From JBMNTU01 sp050945895 (GTDB taxonomy: Bacteria; Bacillota; Clostridia; Christensenellales; Christensenellaceae): DNA of 5,291 nt. The position numbers and the translations under genes are program-made. Shown in pieces: positions 1-5,291 of the stretch. The stretch's first letter is position 1; the number at the start of each line of letters is the position of its first letter. Location of the stretch: positions 1 to 5,291 of the forward strand of contig JBMNTU010000122.1 in the NCBI GenBank assembly GCA_050945895.1, given 5' to 3'. The notes under the pieces were generated by a model that did not search any database, was not told the DNA's origin, and saw only the letters and a list, made by a program, of their open reading frames with translations.

Positions 1-134
1 ATATCCGGATACTGGAACAGCTTGGCGCACTGCATATACTTATCCGAATGCCGCCCGGACGTCAGCAAAAAATGCCCTTCCAGCATCACTTCTTTTTCTT
101 TGAATATTTGAACGATCTCTTCTTTTGTCAGCAT
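1..134 (-). CDS. pyrE: Orotate phosphoribosyltransferase, N-terminal part (cut by window edge)
   Basis: PyrE joins orotate to PRPP, giving OMP and pyrophosphate, the fifth step of UMP synthesis, in the cytoplasm. Only the first 44 codons are present; the gene runs off the low-coordinate edge. The visible protein starts MLTKEEIVQIFKEKE and continues with EGHFLLTSGRHSDKYMQCAK at residues 19-38. That is the typical PyrE N-terminus: a short helix, then the FxLxSGxHSxxYxQC strand. The wording resembles the longer 'Thermus-type' PyrE found in many Clostridia more than the Bacillus subtilis form; that subtype is my inference. The ATG lies 2 nt after the pyrD stop and is preceded by GGAGG with a 7-nt spacer, so the start is secure. 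Its position directly after pyrD in the same operon fits. The PRPP-binding loop lies outside the window, so intactness cannot be judged. Confidence 0.93.
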   Translation of the reverse strand, partial: MLTKEEIVQIFKEKEVMLEGHFLLTSGRHSDKYMQCAKLFQYPD

Positions 135-136
135 AC

Positions 137-1054
137 TTACCCCTCCAATAATAGTGTTCCCGTCAGTTCCTTCGCCGCTGCTATGCCCTGCGACTGCACA
201 AATGCTTGCAGCTCCTTCGCAATATTTTCCGTTGCAGCAGGGTCAATCATTGTCGCCGTGCCCGCCATTACGGCGTCCGCCCCGGCAATCATAAACTCCG
301 CGGCCTGTTCGCCCGTCATAATTCCCCCCATGCCAATAATGGGCAGACCCAGGTTGGCACGGTATACCTCATGCACCATCCGCAGCGCCACCGGCCTTAT
401 TGCCGGGCCGGAAAGCCCTCCCGTTACATTGGCCAGCACAGGCCTTTTGGTTTTGGCGTCAATTGCCATTCCCGTTATGGTATTGATGAGCGAAAGCGCG
501 TCCGCGCCGCCGTTTTTCGCAGCGCGCGCCATATCTGCAATGCTCGTTACATTGGGCGTCAGCTTGACGATGACGGGTTTTTCCGCAACCTTTTTAACGG
601 ACGAAACGACGCTTTCCAATATGCCTGCGTCCGTACCAAAATTCACGCCGCCCTCCTTTACGTTGGGGCAGGAAACATTGACTTCAAACAGGTCGATACC
701 CGTGTCGTTCAGCCGCTTTGCAACATAAACATAATCCTCCGCTGCCGCGCCTGCAATATTGGCGATTTTCACCGTATCCATGTCCTTTATACGCGGCCAG
801 ATATCCTCTAAAAAACCATCCACGCCGGGGTTTTGCAGCCCTACCGCGTTAAGCACGCCGCTCGCCGTTTCGGCAATGCGCAGCGGCGGGTTTCCCAGGC
901 GCTTCTCTTTTGTCAGCGCCTTGAGGGCAATTCCCCCAATTGCCGCCGGATCCATATACAGCTTGTACTCTTCTCCAAACGCAAACGTCCCCGACGCTGC
1001 AATGACGGGGTTCTTCAGCTCTACGCCTGCAATGCTCACGCGCATATCAGTCAT
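137..1054 (-). CDS. pyrD: Dihydroorotate dehydrogenase B (NAD+), catalytic subunit
   Basis: This is the FMN-containing subunit of class 1B dihydroorotate dehydrogenase, which oxidises dihydroorotate to orotate in the cytoplasm and hands electrons to PyrK. From the ATG at 1054 the protein has 305 residues, normal for the family. Visible signatures of the TIM barrel are LKNPVIAASGTFAFG (about 13-27), NAVGLQNPG (69-77), EVNVSCPN with the class 1 catalytic Cys at 129, KLTPN (164-168), SLINTITGMAID (188-199), GGLSGPAIRP (212-221) and the FMN phosphate region GMGGI/AGTA (241-267). A catalytic Cys, rather than Ser, marks class 1. The reading frame opens at a GTG (1063), but ATG 1054 has AGGTGG 5 nt upstream and matches family N-termini better. 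A third option is ATG 1045. From 1054 it overlaps pyrK by 8 nt. Identity is firm; only the start is uncertain. Confidence 0.97.
   Translation of the reverse strand: MTDMRVSIAGVELKNPVIAASGTFAFGEEYKLYMDPAAIGGIALKALTKEKRLGNPPLRIAETASGVLNAVGLQNPGVDGFLEDIWPRIKDMDTVKIANIAGAAAEDYVYVAKRLNDTGIDLFEVNVSCPNVKEGGVNFGTDAGILESVVSSVKKVAEKPVIVKLTPNVTSIADMARAAKNGGADALSLINTITGMAIDAKTKRPVLANVTGGLSGPAIRPVALRMVHEVYRANLGLPIIGMGGIMTGEQAAEFMIAGADAVMAGTATMIDPAATENIAKELQAFVQSQGIAAAKELTGTLLLEG
142..146 (-). promoter_or_regulatory. Ribosome binding site of pyrE
   Basis: On the minus strand GGAGG sits 7 nt before the pyrE ATG and lies inside the last codons of pyrD. Ribosomes finishing pyrD would therefore pass over it, which suggests translational coupling. 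It fixes the pyrE start at 134. Confidence 0.8.
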
Positions 1055-1820
1055 ACAGGCCACCTACCTCCCGCATATCGAAAACAGGCCCATTGACGCA
1101 TACCCGTTTGTATTCGCCGCCCACCTTGCATACGCACGTCGCGCAGCCGCCCGTACCGCAGCCCATATGCTGCTCCATCGATACCTGCACGGGCAAGTGC
1201 CCCGCCACCTTTGCCAGCGCCTTGAAAAAAGGCAGCGGACCGCAGGACAGCACTACGTCCGGCTTGTCTTCCAATAGCTTTTTTTTCATCAAATCGGTGC
1301 AAAATCCTTTTTCGCAATAGCTTCCGTCGTCCGTCGAAATATATGTATCCGCAGCAGCACGGAATTCTTCTTCCATATAAACAAACGCTTTTCCCTTGAA
1401 GCCCAGAAAAGCCGTGTATTCCCTGTCCGGAAATTTGCCGAACACAGACATAAGCGGCGCAATTCCGATCCCGCCGCCAATCAGCCAAATTTTTTTCATA
1501 TCGTCCGTTATCTTGTAGCCATTTCCCATGGGCATCAATAGGTCCAGCTTCTCTCCTGCTCTTAGTTCTGCCAGGCGTTTGGTGCCCTTGCCCATTTGGG
1601 CATAGGCGATGTGTACCTCTTTTCGTTCATAGTCCACCTTGTTGATGCTGATGGGCCTCCGGAGCAGGCTTTCTTCCATACCGGGAACCTTGATATGCGC
1701 AAACTGCCCCGGCCGAAACAGCCGCAGCACCGCATCGCTGCACGTCAGTCGCATCCGCCATGTATTTTCGGAAAGCTGTTCGTTCCCTATGATTTCTTCA
1801 GTAAAATGCTTTTGGATCAT
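1047..1820 (-). CDS. pyrK: Dihydroorotate dehydrogenase B, electron transfer subunit (FAD, 2Fe-2S)
   Basis: PyrK accepts electrons from the FMN of PyrD through a 2Fe-2S cluster and its own FAD and passes them to NAD+; the family forms a PyrD2-PyrK2 complex. The protein has 257 residues, the usual length. An N-terminal ferredoxin-reductase-type FAD domain shows PGQFAHIKVP (37-46) and the flavin-binding RRPISI (54-59). The nucleotide-binding domain begins with GGGIGIAPL (115-123) and includes LSCGPLPFFKAL (191-202). The C-terminal cluster site is C221-x4-C226-x2-C229-x11-C241, matching the PyrK pattern with all four cysteines present. The ATG overlaps the carA stop as ATGA and has an AAGGA-type site 7 nt upstream inside carA. 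The 3' end overlaps pyrD. These overlaps fit tight co-translation of carA, pyrK and pyrD. It is distinguished from other ferredoxin reductases by the cluster motif and its partner gene. Confidence 0.97.
   Translation of the reverse strand: MIQKHFTEEIIGNEQLSENTWRMRLTCSDAVLRLFRPGQFAHIKVPGMEESLLRRPISINKVDYERKEVHIAYAQMGKGTKRLAELRAGEKLDLLMPMGNGYKITDDMKKIWLIGGGIGIAPLMSVFGKFPDREYTAFLGFKGKAFVYMEEEFRAAADTYISTDDGSYCEKGFCTDLMKKKLLEDKPDVVLSCGPLPFFKALAKVAGHLPVQVSMEQHMGCGTGGCATCVCKVGGEYKRVCVNGPVFDMREVGGLYD
1060..1072 (-). promoter_or_regulatory. Ribosome binding region deciding the pyrD start
   Basis: The minus strand carries GGGAGG followed at once by TAGGTGG, all inside the end of pyrK. AGGTGG lies 5 nt before ATG 1054, a normal spacing. 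GGGAGG lies only 3 nt before the GTG at 1063, which is too close, and 12 nt before ATG 1054. On balance this favours 1054, but the double motif leaves real ambiguity. Confidence 0.5.
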
Positions 1821-2881
1821 AAATATGTCCTTCCGTCCATCAACTCTATGAACTCGTCAAACAGGTAGGCCGTATCCTCCGGCCCGGGCGCGGCCTCCGG
1901 GTGGAACTGCACCGTAAACATCGGGTAGCCCACATACTTTACACCCTCTATGGTCTGGTCGTTCCAGCTTTTGTGCGATACGACCGCGCACGCGGGAAGC
2001 GACTGGCTTTTGATCGTATAACCGTGGTTTTGGGAAGTGATGTAGATGCGGTTTTTCTGCAAATCCTTGACCGGGTGGTTGGACCCCCTATGGCCATACT
2101 TCAGCTTTTCGGTCTCTGCGCCCATGGCCAGCGCCAAAAGCTGGTGCCCCAGGCAAATACCGAATATGGGCAGCTTGCCCACAAGCGGCTTAAGGTTTTC
2201 CACAATTTTTGTATTGACCCGCGGGTTACCCGGGCCATTCGTCAGCATCAACCCGTCAAAATTCCCCGAAAGAATCTCTTCGGGGGGCGTCAGCGCCGGA
2301 AAAACAGTCAGGCTGCACCCGCGTTTTTCCAGGCTGCGCAGGATGTTGCGCTTCAAACCAAAGTCCAGCACTGCCACTTTACGCGGGCCGTCGCCGTATG
2401 TATATTTTTCCCTGCATGTTACTTCGTTCACCGGAAGGCGTATTTCGTAGCCTTTCATTTCATCGATCTGCTTTGCGCTGGGCGGTACCTGCGTAATGAT
2501 GCCGCGCATCGTGCCCCTCTCGCGGATCAGCCGTGTCAGCTCGCGCGTGTCGATGCCATAGAGGCAGGGTATTTCGTATTTTTCTAGGTATTCCTTCACC
2601 GTTCCTTCGCTGCGCCAGTTGGAAGGCTCGTCGCAAAGCTCGCGCACAACAAACGCGCGCACCTGTACCTTGTCCGACTCCGCCTGCTCTGCCGCGACGC
2701 CATAATTGCCGATTACAGGGTAGGTCATCGTAACAATCTGCCCGTGGTAGGAGGGATCTGTCAACGCCTCCTGGTAGCCCGTCATGCCTGTGTTAAACAC
2801 GACCTCTCCCATAATATCCTGTTTTGCGCCAAACGATTCCCCTTTAAAAATCGTTCCATCTTCCAGTGTTAAATATGCCAT
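1817..2881 (-). CDS. carA: Carbamoyl phosphate synthetase, small (glutaminase) subunit
   Basis: CarA hydrolyses glutamine and channels ammonia to CarB, which makes carbamoyl phosphate for both pyrimidines and arginine. The protein has 354 residues, close to B. subtilis PyrAA. The N-terminal CarA domain is clear: GEVVFNTGMTGYQEALTDPS (25-44) and TYPVIGNYG (53-61). It is followed by a class I amidotransferase domain: VLDFGLKRNILRSL (171-184), NGPGNP (215-220), the nucleophile in GICLGHQL (Cys243), YGHRGSNHPV (262-271), TSQNHGY (282-288) and QFHPEA with His327 and Glu329 completing the triad. The start at 2881 is preceded by AAAGGAG with a 5-nt spacer; an in-frame upstream ATG at 2929 would run through the promoter and lacks such a site. 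NGPGNP replaces the more usual NGPGDP, and SHKSWNDQTIEG (302-313) departs somewhat from the common NLNDGTxEG. carB does not follow; pyrK does. Regulation is probably by its own promoter (2911-2939). Confidence 0.96.
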   Translation of the reverse strand: MAYLTLEDGTIFKGESFGAKQDIMGEVVFNTGMTGYQEALTDPSYHGQIVTMTYPVIGNYGVAAEQAESDKVQVRAFVVRELCDEPSNWRSEGTVKEYLEKYEIPCLYGIDTRELTRLIRERGTMRGIITQVPPSAKQIDEMKGYEIRLPVNEVTCREKYTYGDGPRKVAVLDFGLKRNILRSLEKRGCSLTVFPALTPPEEILSGNFDGLMLTNGPGNPRVNTKIVENLKPLVGKLPIFGICLGHQLLALAMGAETEKLKYGHRGSNHPVKDLQKNRIYITSQNHGYTIKSQSLPACAVVSHKSWNDQTIEGVKYVGYPMFTVQFHPEAAPGPEDTAYLFDEFIELMDGRTYL

Positions 2882-2886
2882 CCTTA

Positions 2887-2893
2887 CTCCTTT
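2887..2893 (-). promoter_or_regulatory. Ribosome binding site of carA
   Basis: AAAGGAG on the minus strand lies 5 nt before ATG 2881. This near-ideal site decides the carA start and rules out the in-frame ATG at 2929, which would add 16 residues unlike any CarA N-terminus I know. Confidence 0.85.
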
Positions 2894-2928
2894 TGAATAA
2901 TAATACATATATTTTACATTATTATTCA
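2894..2928. promoter_or_regulatory. Inverted repeat, candidate ArgR/AhrC operator pair
   Basis: Two perfect 11-bp arms, 2894-2904 and 2918-2928 (TGAATAATAAT and ATTATTATTCA on the minus strand), flank a 13-nt centre that covers the -10 element of the carA promoter. On the minus strand the same region can be read as two 14-bp cores, TGAATAATAATGTA and TGTATTATTATTCA, separated by 7 nt. The known ARG box core is TGAATwwwwATTCA, normally in pairs with 3 bp between 18-bp boxes, which equals a 7-nt gap between cores. The second core has one mismatch to the consensus half-sites and the first has two. Repression of carA by arginine would make metabolic sense. An unknown repressor or chance AT-richness remain possible, and a terminator role for pyrF is unlikely because the stem is almost all A-T. 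Confidence 0.5.
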
Positions 2929-2939
2929 CGTGTTGACAA
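2911..2939 (-). promoter_or_regulatory. Candidate sigma-A promoter for carA-pyrK-pyrD-pyrE
   Basis: Reading the minus strand, TTGTCA (2939-2934) is followed after exactly 17 bp by TAAAAT (2916-2911). Each hexamer matches the TTGACA/TATAAT consensus at five of six positions. Transcription would start near 2904, about 20 nt before the carA ribosome binding site ends. The elements lie wholly in the 63-nt gap between pyrF and carA, the only sizeable gap between complete genes in an otherwise overlapping cluster. This is a sequence-based prediction; AT-rich DNA can produce such matches by chance, but spacing, strand and position all agree. Confidence 0.6.
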
Positions 2940-2944
2940 GTGTT

Positions 2945-3868
2945 TTAATAAGCGATTCCATTTGCGAAAAACGCATTCTTTATATCGTTTTTCATGTCTA
3001 TCGCCGCTTGTTTTGCCGCTTTTTCAAACGGCATGTTTACATATTTGTCGGATTTATATGCAAGCAATATGCCCCGCGAATTATTCACAATACCGCCCAG
3101 CCCATTCCGGTCAAAATTGACTGCAAGCGCCTCTGCGCTGCCGCCCTGTGCGCCATAGCCCGGGATGAGGAAAAACACATGCGGGTACTTTTGCCGGATA
3201 CGCTCTGCCTGCTGCGGATAGGTCGCCCCCACAACCGCGCCAATGGAGGAATATCCGTTTTTTCCTATCAGGCTGTGTCCCCATTTTGCAACAAACCCCG
3301 CCATGTGTTCGTAGACTGCTTTGTCTCCCGAAACAAGGTCCTGCAATTCGTCTGAAGACTGGTTGGACGTTTTTACCAGTATAAACGCGCCCTTTCCATA
3401 TGCTTTGCAGTCCTCGACAAACGGCTTTATGCCATCGATTCCAAGATAGGCATTGAGCGTTACAAAGTCTGCGTCAAAAACCGGCACCTCTTTTTTCCCC
3501 ACGGCCGTCCTTCCAAGGTAGGCGGCCGAATACGCCTGCGCAGTCGCGCCGATATCGTTGCGCTTGATATCCGCAATAACAACCAGCCCTTTTTCCTTTG
3601 CATAGCGGATGGTGTCGCGGAAGGCCTTTACCCCTTTATAGCCATACATTTCGTAGTACGCAGACTGCACCTTCACAGACGGCACAATGCCCGCTACTTC
3701 GTCGATGACCGCCTGGTTAAAACGAAAAATATTCTCTGCCGCATAACCCAGCAAATCGTCTTTGCTGCCCGCCAAAAAACTCTCCGGAATATAATCCAGC
3801 TTGGTATCCAGCCCAACGCACACCGGGCATTCCGTCTGGCGGATCTTATCGATCAGAACGTCTATCAT
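2945..3868 (-). CDS. pyrF: Orotidine 5'-phosphate decarboxylase, subfamily 2
   Basis: PyrF decarboxylates OMP to UMP, the last step of the pathway. The protein has 307 residues, longer than the roughly 230-residue PyrF of Bacillus and E. coli and typical of subfamily 2 enzymes (Clostridia, Actinobacteria, myxobacteria). The N-terminus CPVCVGLDTKLDYIP (14-28) gives the first barrel strand with the substrate-binding Asp. IADIKRNDIG (98-107) holds the catalytic D-x-K-x-x-D array (Asp100, Lys102, Asp105). FVTLNAYLGIDGIKPF (135-150) is a subfamily 2 signature. FLIPGYGAQGG (233-243) and VNNSRG (261-266) form the phosphate-binding end. The ATG at 3868 lies inside pyrC, with a 23-nt overlap, and is preceded by AAGGGG with a 9-nt spacer. 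Its place between pyrC and carA differs from the pyrD-pyrF-pyrE order of Bacillus. No key residue is missing. Confidence 0.97.
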   Translation of the reverse strand: MIDVLIDKIRQTECPVCVGLDTKLDYIPESFLAGSKDDLLGYAAENIFRFNQAVIDEVAGIVPSVKVQSAYYEMYGYKGVKAFRDTIRYAKEKGLVVIADIKRNDIGATAQAYSAAYLGRTAVGKKEVPVFDADFVTLNAYLGIDGIKPFVEDCKAYGKGAFILVKTSNQSSDELQDLVSGDKAVYEHMAGFVAKWGHSLIGKNGYSSIGAVVGATYPQQAERIRQKYPHVFFLIPGYGAQGGSAEALAVNFDRNGLGGIVNNSRGILLAYKSDKYVNMPFEKAAKQAAIDMKNDIKNAFFANGIAY

Positions 3869-5129
3869 AGCGCACTTCCCCTTCCACGATCGTGTAGAGC
3901 ACCCGGCCCATCAGCTCCCTGCCGATAAACGGGCTGTTTTTCGCTTTGGAAACAATACTTTCTTTTTTATAAACATATTTTTCGCCAAGGTCACAAATTG
4001 TAATATCCGCTGCCGCGCCCGGACGAACCGCGCCGCCGTGCAGCCGAAGGATGCTCGCAGGCGCCAGCGACATCAGGCGGGAAATATCGTTTACGGTAAT
4101 TTCCCCCGTTTTGAGCAGGTTGGTAACAACAAGCGAAAAAGCGGTTTCAAACCCAATGATTCCAAAGGGCGCTTTAAGCATTCCTTTTTCCTTTTCCTTT
4201 TCGCTGTGCGGCGCGTGGTCTGTTGCAATTGCATCAATCGTTCCGTCCCGCAGCCCGCGAACAACGGCAAGCACATCCTCTATTCCGCGAAGCGGCGGAT
4301 TCATTTTTGCATCCGGCCCTATTTGGGCTGCATCCGCATCCGTCAACGAAAAATAGTGCGGCGCTGTTTCGCACGTTACCTTTACCCCCCGCTGCTTTGC
4401 ACGGCGGATCATTTCCACGCTTCCTTTGGTAGAAACATGGCAGATATGGATAGCCGCGCCTGTGCGTTCACAAATATCCAGGTCGCGCTCGGTCATCCTG
4501 TCTTCCACGTCTGCGCCAATTCCCGGCAGTCCCGCCTTCTTCGAAGCTTCGCTTTCGTTCATGACGCCGCCCTGTTTAAGGTCCAGCGCTTCTTCGTGCA
4601 GCATAATGGGAACATCCGCTTTTTGCGCTTTTAAAATAGCTTCCTGCGCTACTTTTTCATCCATCAGCGGGCTGCCGTCGTCCGAAACCGCCACCGCCCC
4701 CAGCGAATGAAGCGACGCAAAATCCGCCAGCTCCCGTCCTTCCATCCCCTTTGTTACGCAGGCAATGGGAAGCAGCCGAACGGCGCCCACTTCCTTCGCC
4801 CGTTTTCGTATATACGTCAGCACCTCTGCGCAGTCTGCCACGGGCTGCGTATTGGCCATACAGCAGATGGTCGTAAACCCGCCTGCCGCAGCCGACCGCG
4901 AGCCCGATTCAATATCCTCCTTGTGTGTCTGCCCGGGGTCGCGCAGGTGGCAATGCATGTCTATAAAGCCCGGAAAGGCATGTAGCCCGCTTCCTTCAAT
5001 TACCGTATCCAACCGGGTCGCCGAGATTTCGCCTATATCTGCAATCATTCCGTTCTCGATCAGAATATCTGCATGCTCTATTGTTTTTTCCGTGTTGACA
5101 ACACAAATATCCCTTATCAGTATTCGCAT
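3846..5129 (-). CDS. pyrC: Dihydroorotase, class I
   Basis: PyrC reversibly cyclises N-carbamoyl-aspartate to dihydroorotate, using a metal centre in an amidohydrolase barrel. The protein has 427 residues, standard for class I (Bacillus-type) enzymes. Metal and catalytic residues fall where the Bacillus enzyme has them: H59 and H61 in GFIDMHCHLRDPG (54-66), the bridging D151 in VSDDG (148-152), H178, H231 in ICHVST (229-234) and catalytic D304 in ATDHAPHS (302-309). MANTQP (91-96), CETAPHYF (253-260) and KMNPPLRG (275-282) are further family signatures. The usual HCED after H178 reads HEEA (178-181), keeping the His and the third-position Glu. The final strand region LRLHGGAVRPGAAADITICD (361-380) is the normal amidohydrolase composite domain. 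The ATG has AAAGGAG 5 nt upstream. It follows the permease by 64 nt and overlaps pyrF by 23 nt. Allantoinase or hydantoinase is unlikely given the motifs and context. Confidence 0.97.
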   Translation of the reverse strand: MRILIRDICVVNTEKTIEHADILIENGMIADIGEISATRLDTVIEGSGLHAFPGFIDMHCHLRDPGQTHKEDIESGSRSAAAGGFTTICCMANTQPVADCAEVLTYIRKRAKEVGAVRLLPIACVTKGMEGRELADFASLHSLGAVAVSDDGSPLMDEKVAQEAILKAQKADVPIMLHEEALDLKQGGVMNESEASKKAGLPGIGADVEDRMTERDLDICERTGAAIHICHVSTKGSVEMIRRAKQRGVKVTCETAPHYFSLTDADAAQIGPDAKMNPPLRGIEDVLAVVRGLRDGTIDAIATDHAPHSEKEKEKGMLKAPFGIIGFETAFSLVVTNLLKTGEITVNDISRLMSLAPASILRLHGGAVRPGAAADITICDLGEKYVYKKESIVSKAKNSPFIGRELMGRVLYTIVEGEVRYDRRSDR

Positions 5130-5134
5130 GTTCT

Positions 5135-5141
5135 CTCCTTT
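5135..5141 (-). promoter_or_regulatory. Ribosome binding site of pyrC
   Basis: AAAGGAG on the minus strand sits 5 nt before ATG 5129, with the same sequence and spacing as the carA site. It confirms the pyrC start. Confidence 0.85.
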
Positions 5142-5144
5142 AGC

Positions 5145-5159
5145 AAAGTATGGTACTTT
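5145..5159. repeat. Short inverted repeat in the permease-pyrC gap
   Basis: AAAGTA and TACTTT form perfect 6-bp arms around a 3-nt loop just upstream of the pyrC ribosome binding site. On the plus strand the second arm runs on into a stretch of seven T in total (5157-5163), so it looks like a weak terminator in that direction, where no gene is seen. On the minus strand the A-run precedes the hairpin, so it is not a terminator for the permease. The remaining gap (5130-5193) shows no promoter or PyrR-type attenuator that I can recognise. Confidence 0.3.
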
Positions 5160-5193
5160 TTTTGTATCCTCTGCCTGGCGCGCATATGGCGCA

Positions 5194-5291
5194 TCAAATA
5201 TTTTTTGGCAATATCAGGTTTAGCGCTACCCCCACAATCGCGCTCAGGAAAATATTCGAAAGCACGAATGTTTCGGTGACCTGTATTCCCC
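5194..5291 (-). CDS. uraA: Uracil permease, C-terminal end (cut by window edge)
   Basis: The last 31 codons of a minus-strand gene enter from the high-coordinate edge and end in TGA at 5194-5196. The frame reads GIQVTETFVLSNIFLSAIVG and then VALNLILPKNI. A final hydrophobic helix of the form LSAIVGVxLNLxLP closing the protein is what UraA/PyrP-type uracil permeases of the NCS2 family end with. These are membrane proteins that import uracil by proton symport. Location directly upstream of pyrC, as pyrP precedes the pyr genes in Bacillus, supports uracil rather than xanthine as the substrate. Only the tail is visible, so the substrate-binding segments cannot be checked; another NCS2 permease is the main alternative. 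Confidence 0.72.
   Translation of the reverse strand, partial: GIQVTETFVLSNIFLSAIVGVALNLILPKNI

Noticed and set aside
48..728. Plus-strand open frame of 226 codons
   Set aside because: It lies antisense to pyrD and the start of pyrE, has low-complexity composition, no recognisable domain and no good ribosome binding site. It is a shadow of the real gene.
1901..2587. Plus-strand open frame of 228 codons
   Set aside because: Antisense to a clear, motif-complete carA; no domain or start signal of its own.
2894..2928. Rho-independent terminator after pyrF
   Set aside because: The stem is almost wholly A-T with a 13-nt loop and no following U-run on the minus strand, so it would be too weak. 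An operator role fits its position better.
2882..2929. A 16-residue N-terminal extension of CarA from ATG 2929
   Set aside because: The extension crosses the inverted repeat and predicted promoter, and has a Tyr/Asn-rich sequence unlike CarA. ATG 2881 has an excellent ribosome binding site.
2933..2961. Plus-strand TTGACA as a divergent promoter
   Set aside because: The perfect -35 hexamer has no acceptable -10 at 16-18 bp on the plus strand, and no plus-strand gene follows.
3801..4634. Plus-strand open frame of 277 codons
   Set aside because: Antisense to pyrC, with a Cys/Arg/His-rich composition typical of a shadow frame and no recognisable motif.
5130..5193. PyrR-binding attenuator or pyr leader before pyrC
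   Set aside because: The 64-nt gap has no recognisable PyrR anti-antiterminator motif and no terminator hairpin with a U-run on the coding strand. Any pyr leader would lie upstream of the window.
1..5291. A previously undescribed system, mobile element, CRISPR array or RNA gene
   Set aside because: Recognised pyrimidine genes fill the window and the two short gaps hold only control signals. I saw no long direct repeats, transposase, tRNA-like fold or integration site.

Overview
The window is a compact de novo pyrimidine (UMP) biosynthesis cluster. Every gene is read on the minus strand, so transcription runs from high to low coordinates. The order is uracil permease (3' end only), pyrC, pyrF, carA, pyrK, pyrD, pyrE (5' end only). 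The genes nearly fill the window. The two largest gaps are 64 nt (permease to pyrC) and 63 nt (pyrF to carA). All other junctions overlap or are 2 nt apart. No stretch over 300 bases lacks a gene.

Organism: probably an anaerobic member of the Clostridia (Bacillota) with moderate G+C. The evidence is the PyrD/PyrK pair (class 1B, NAD-linked dihydroorotate dehydrogenase), the subfamily 2 PyrF of about 305 residues, the strong AAAGGAG/GGAGG-type ribosome binding sites, and the operon style. The sequence does not fix the genus.

Pathway: CarA is the glutaminase subunit of carbamoyl phosphate synthetase. PyrC closes carbamoyl aspartate to dihydroorotate. PyrD with PyrK oxidises this to orotate and passes electrons to NAD+. 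PyrE adds the phosphoribosyl group, and PyrF decarboxylates OMP to UMP. The permease would import uracil for salvage. Aspartate transcarbamoylase (pyrB) and the large carbamoyl phosphate synthetase subunit (carB) are not in the window. carB is notably absent from its usual place directly after carA, where pyrK starts instead, overlapping carA by 4 nt.

Regulation: the pyrF-carA gap holds a good sigma-A-type promoter for carA (TTGTCA, 17 bp, TAAAAT). An 11-bp perfect inverted repeat is centred on its -10 element. The repeat can be read as two tandem ARG-box-like sites with the 21-bp centre-to-centre spacing known for ArgR operators. This suggests that carA, and with it pyrK-pyrD-pyrE, may respond to arginine as well as pyrimidines. 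It is the most interesting observation here. Otherwise the window is ordinary primary metabolism, and I see no mobile element, RNA gene, CRISPR array or new defence-type system.
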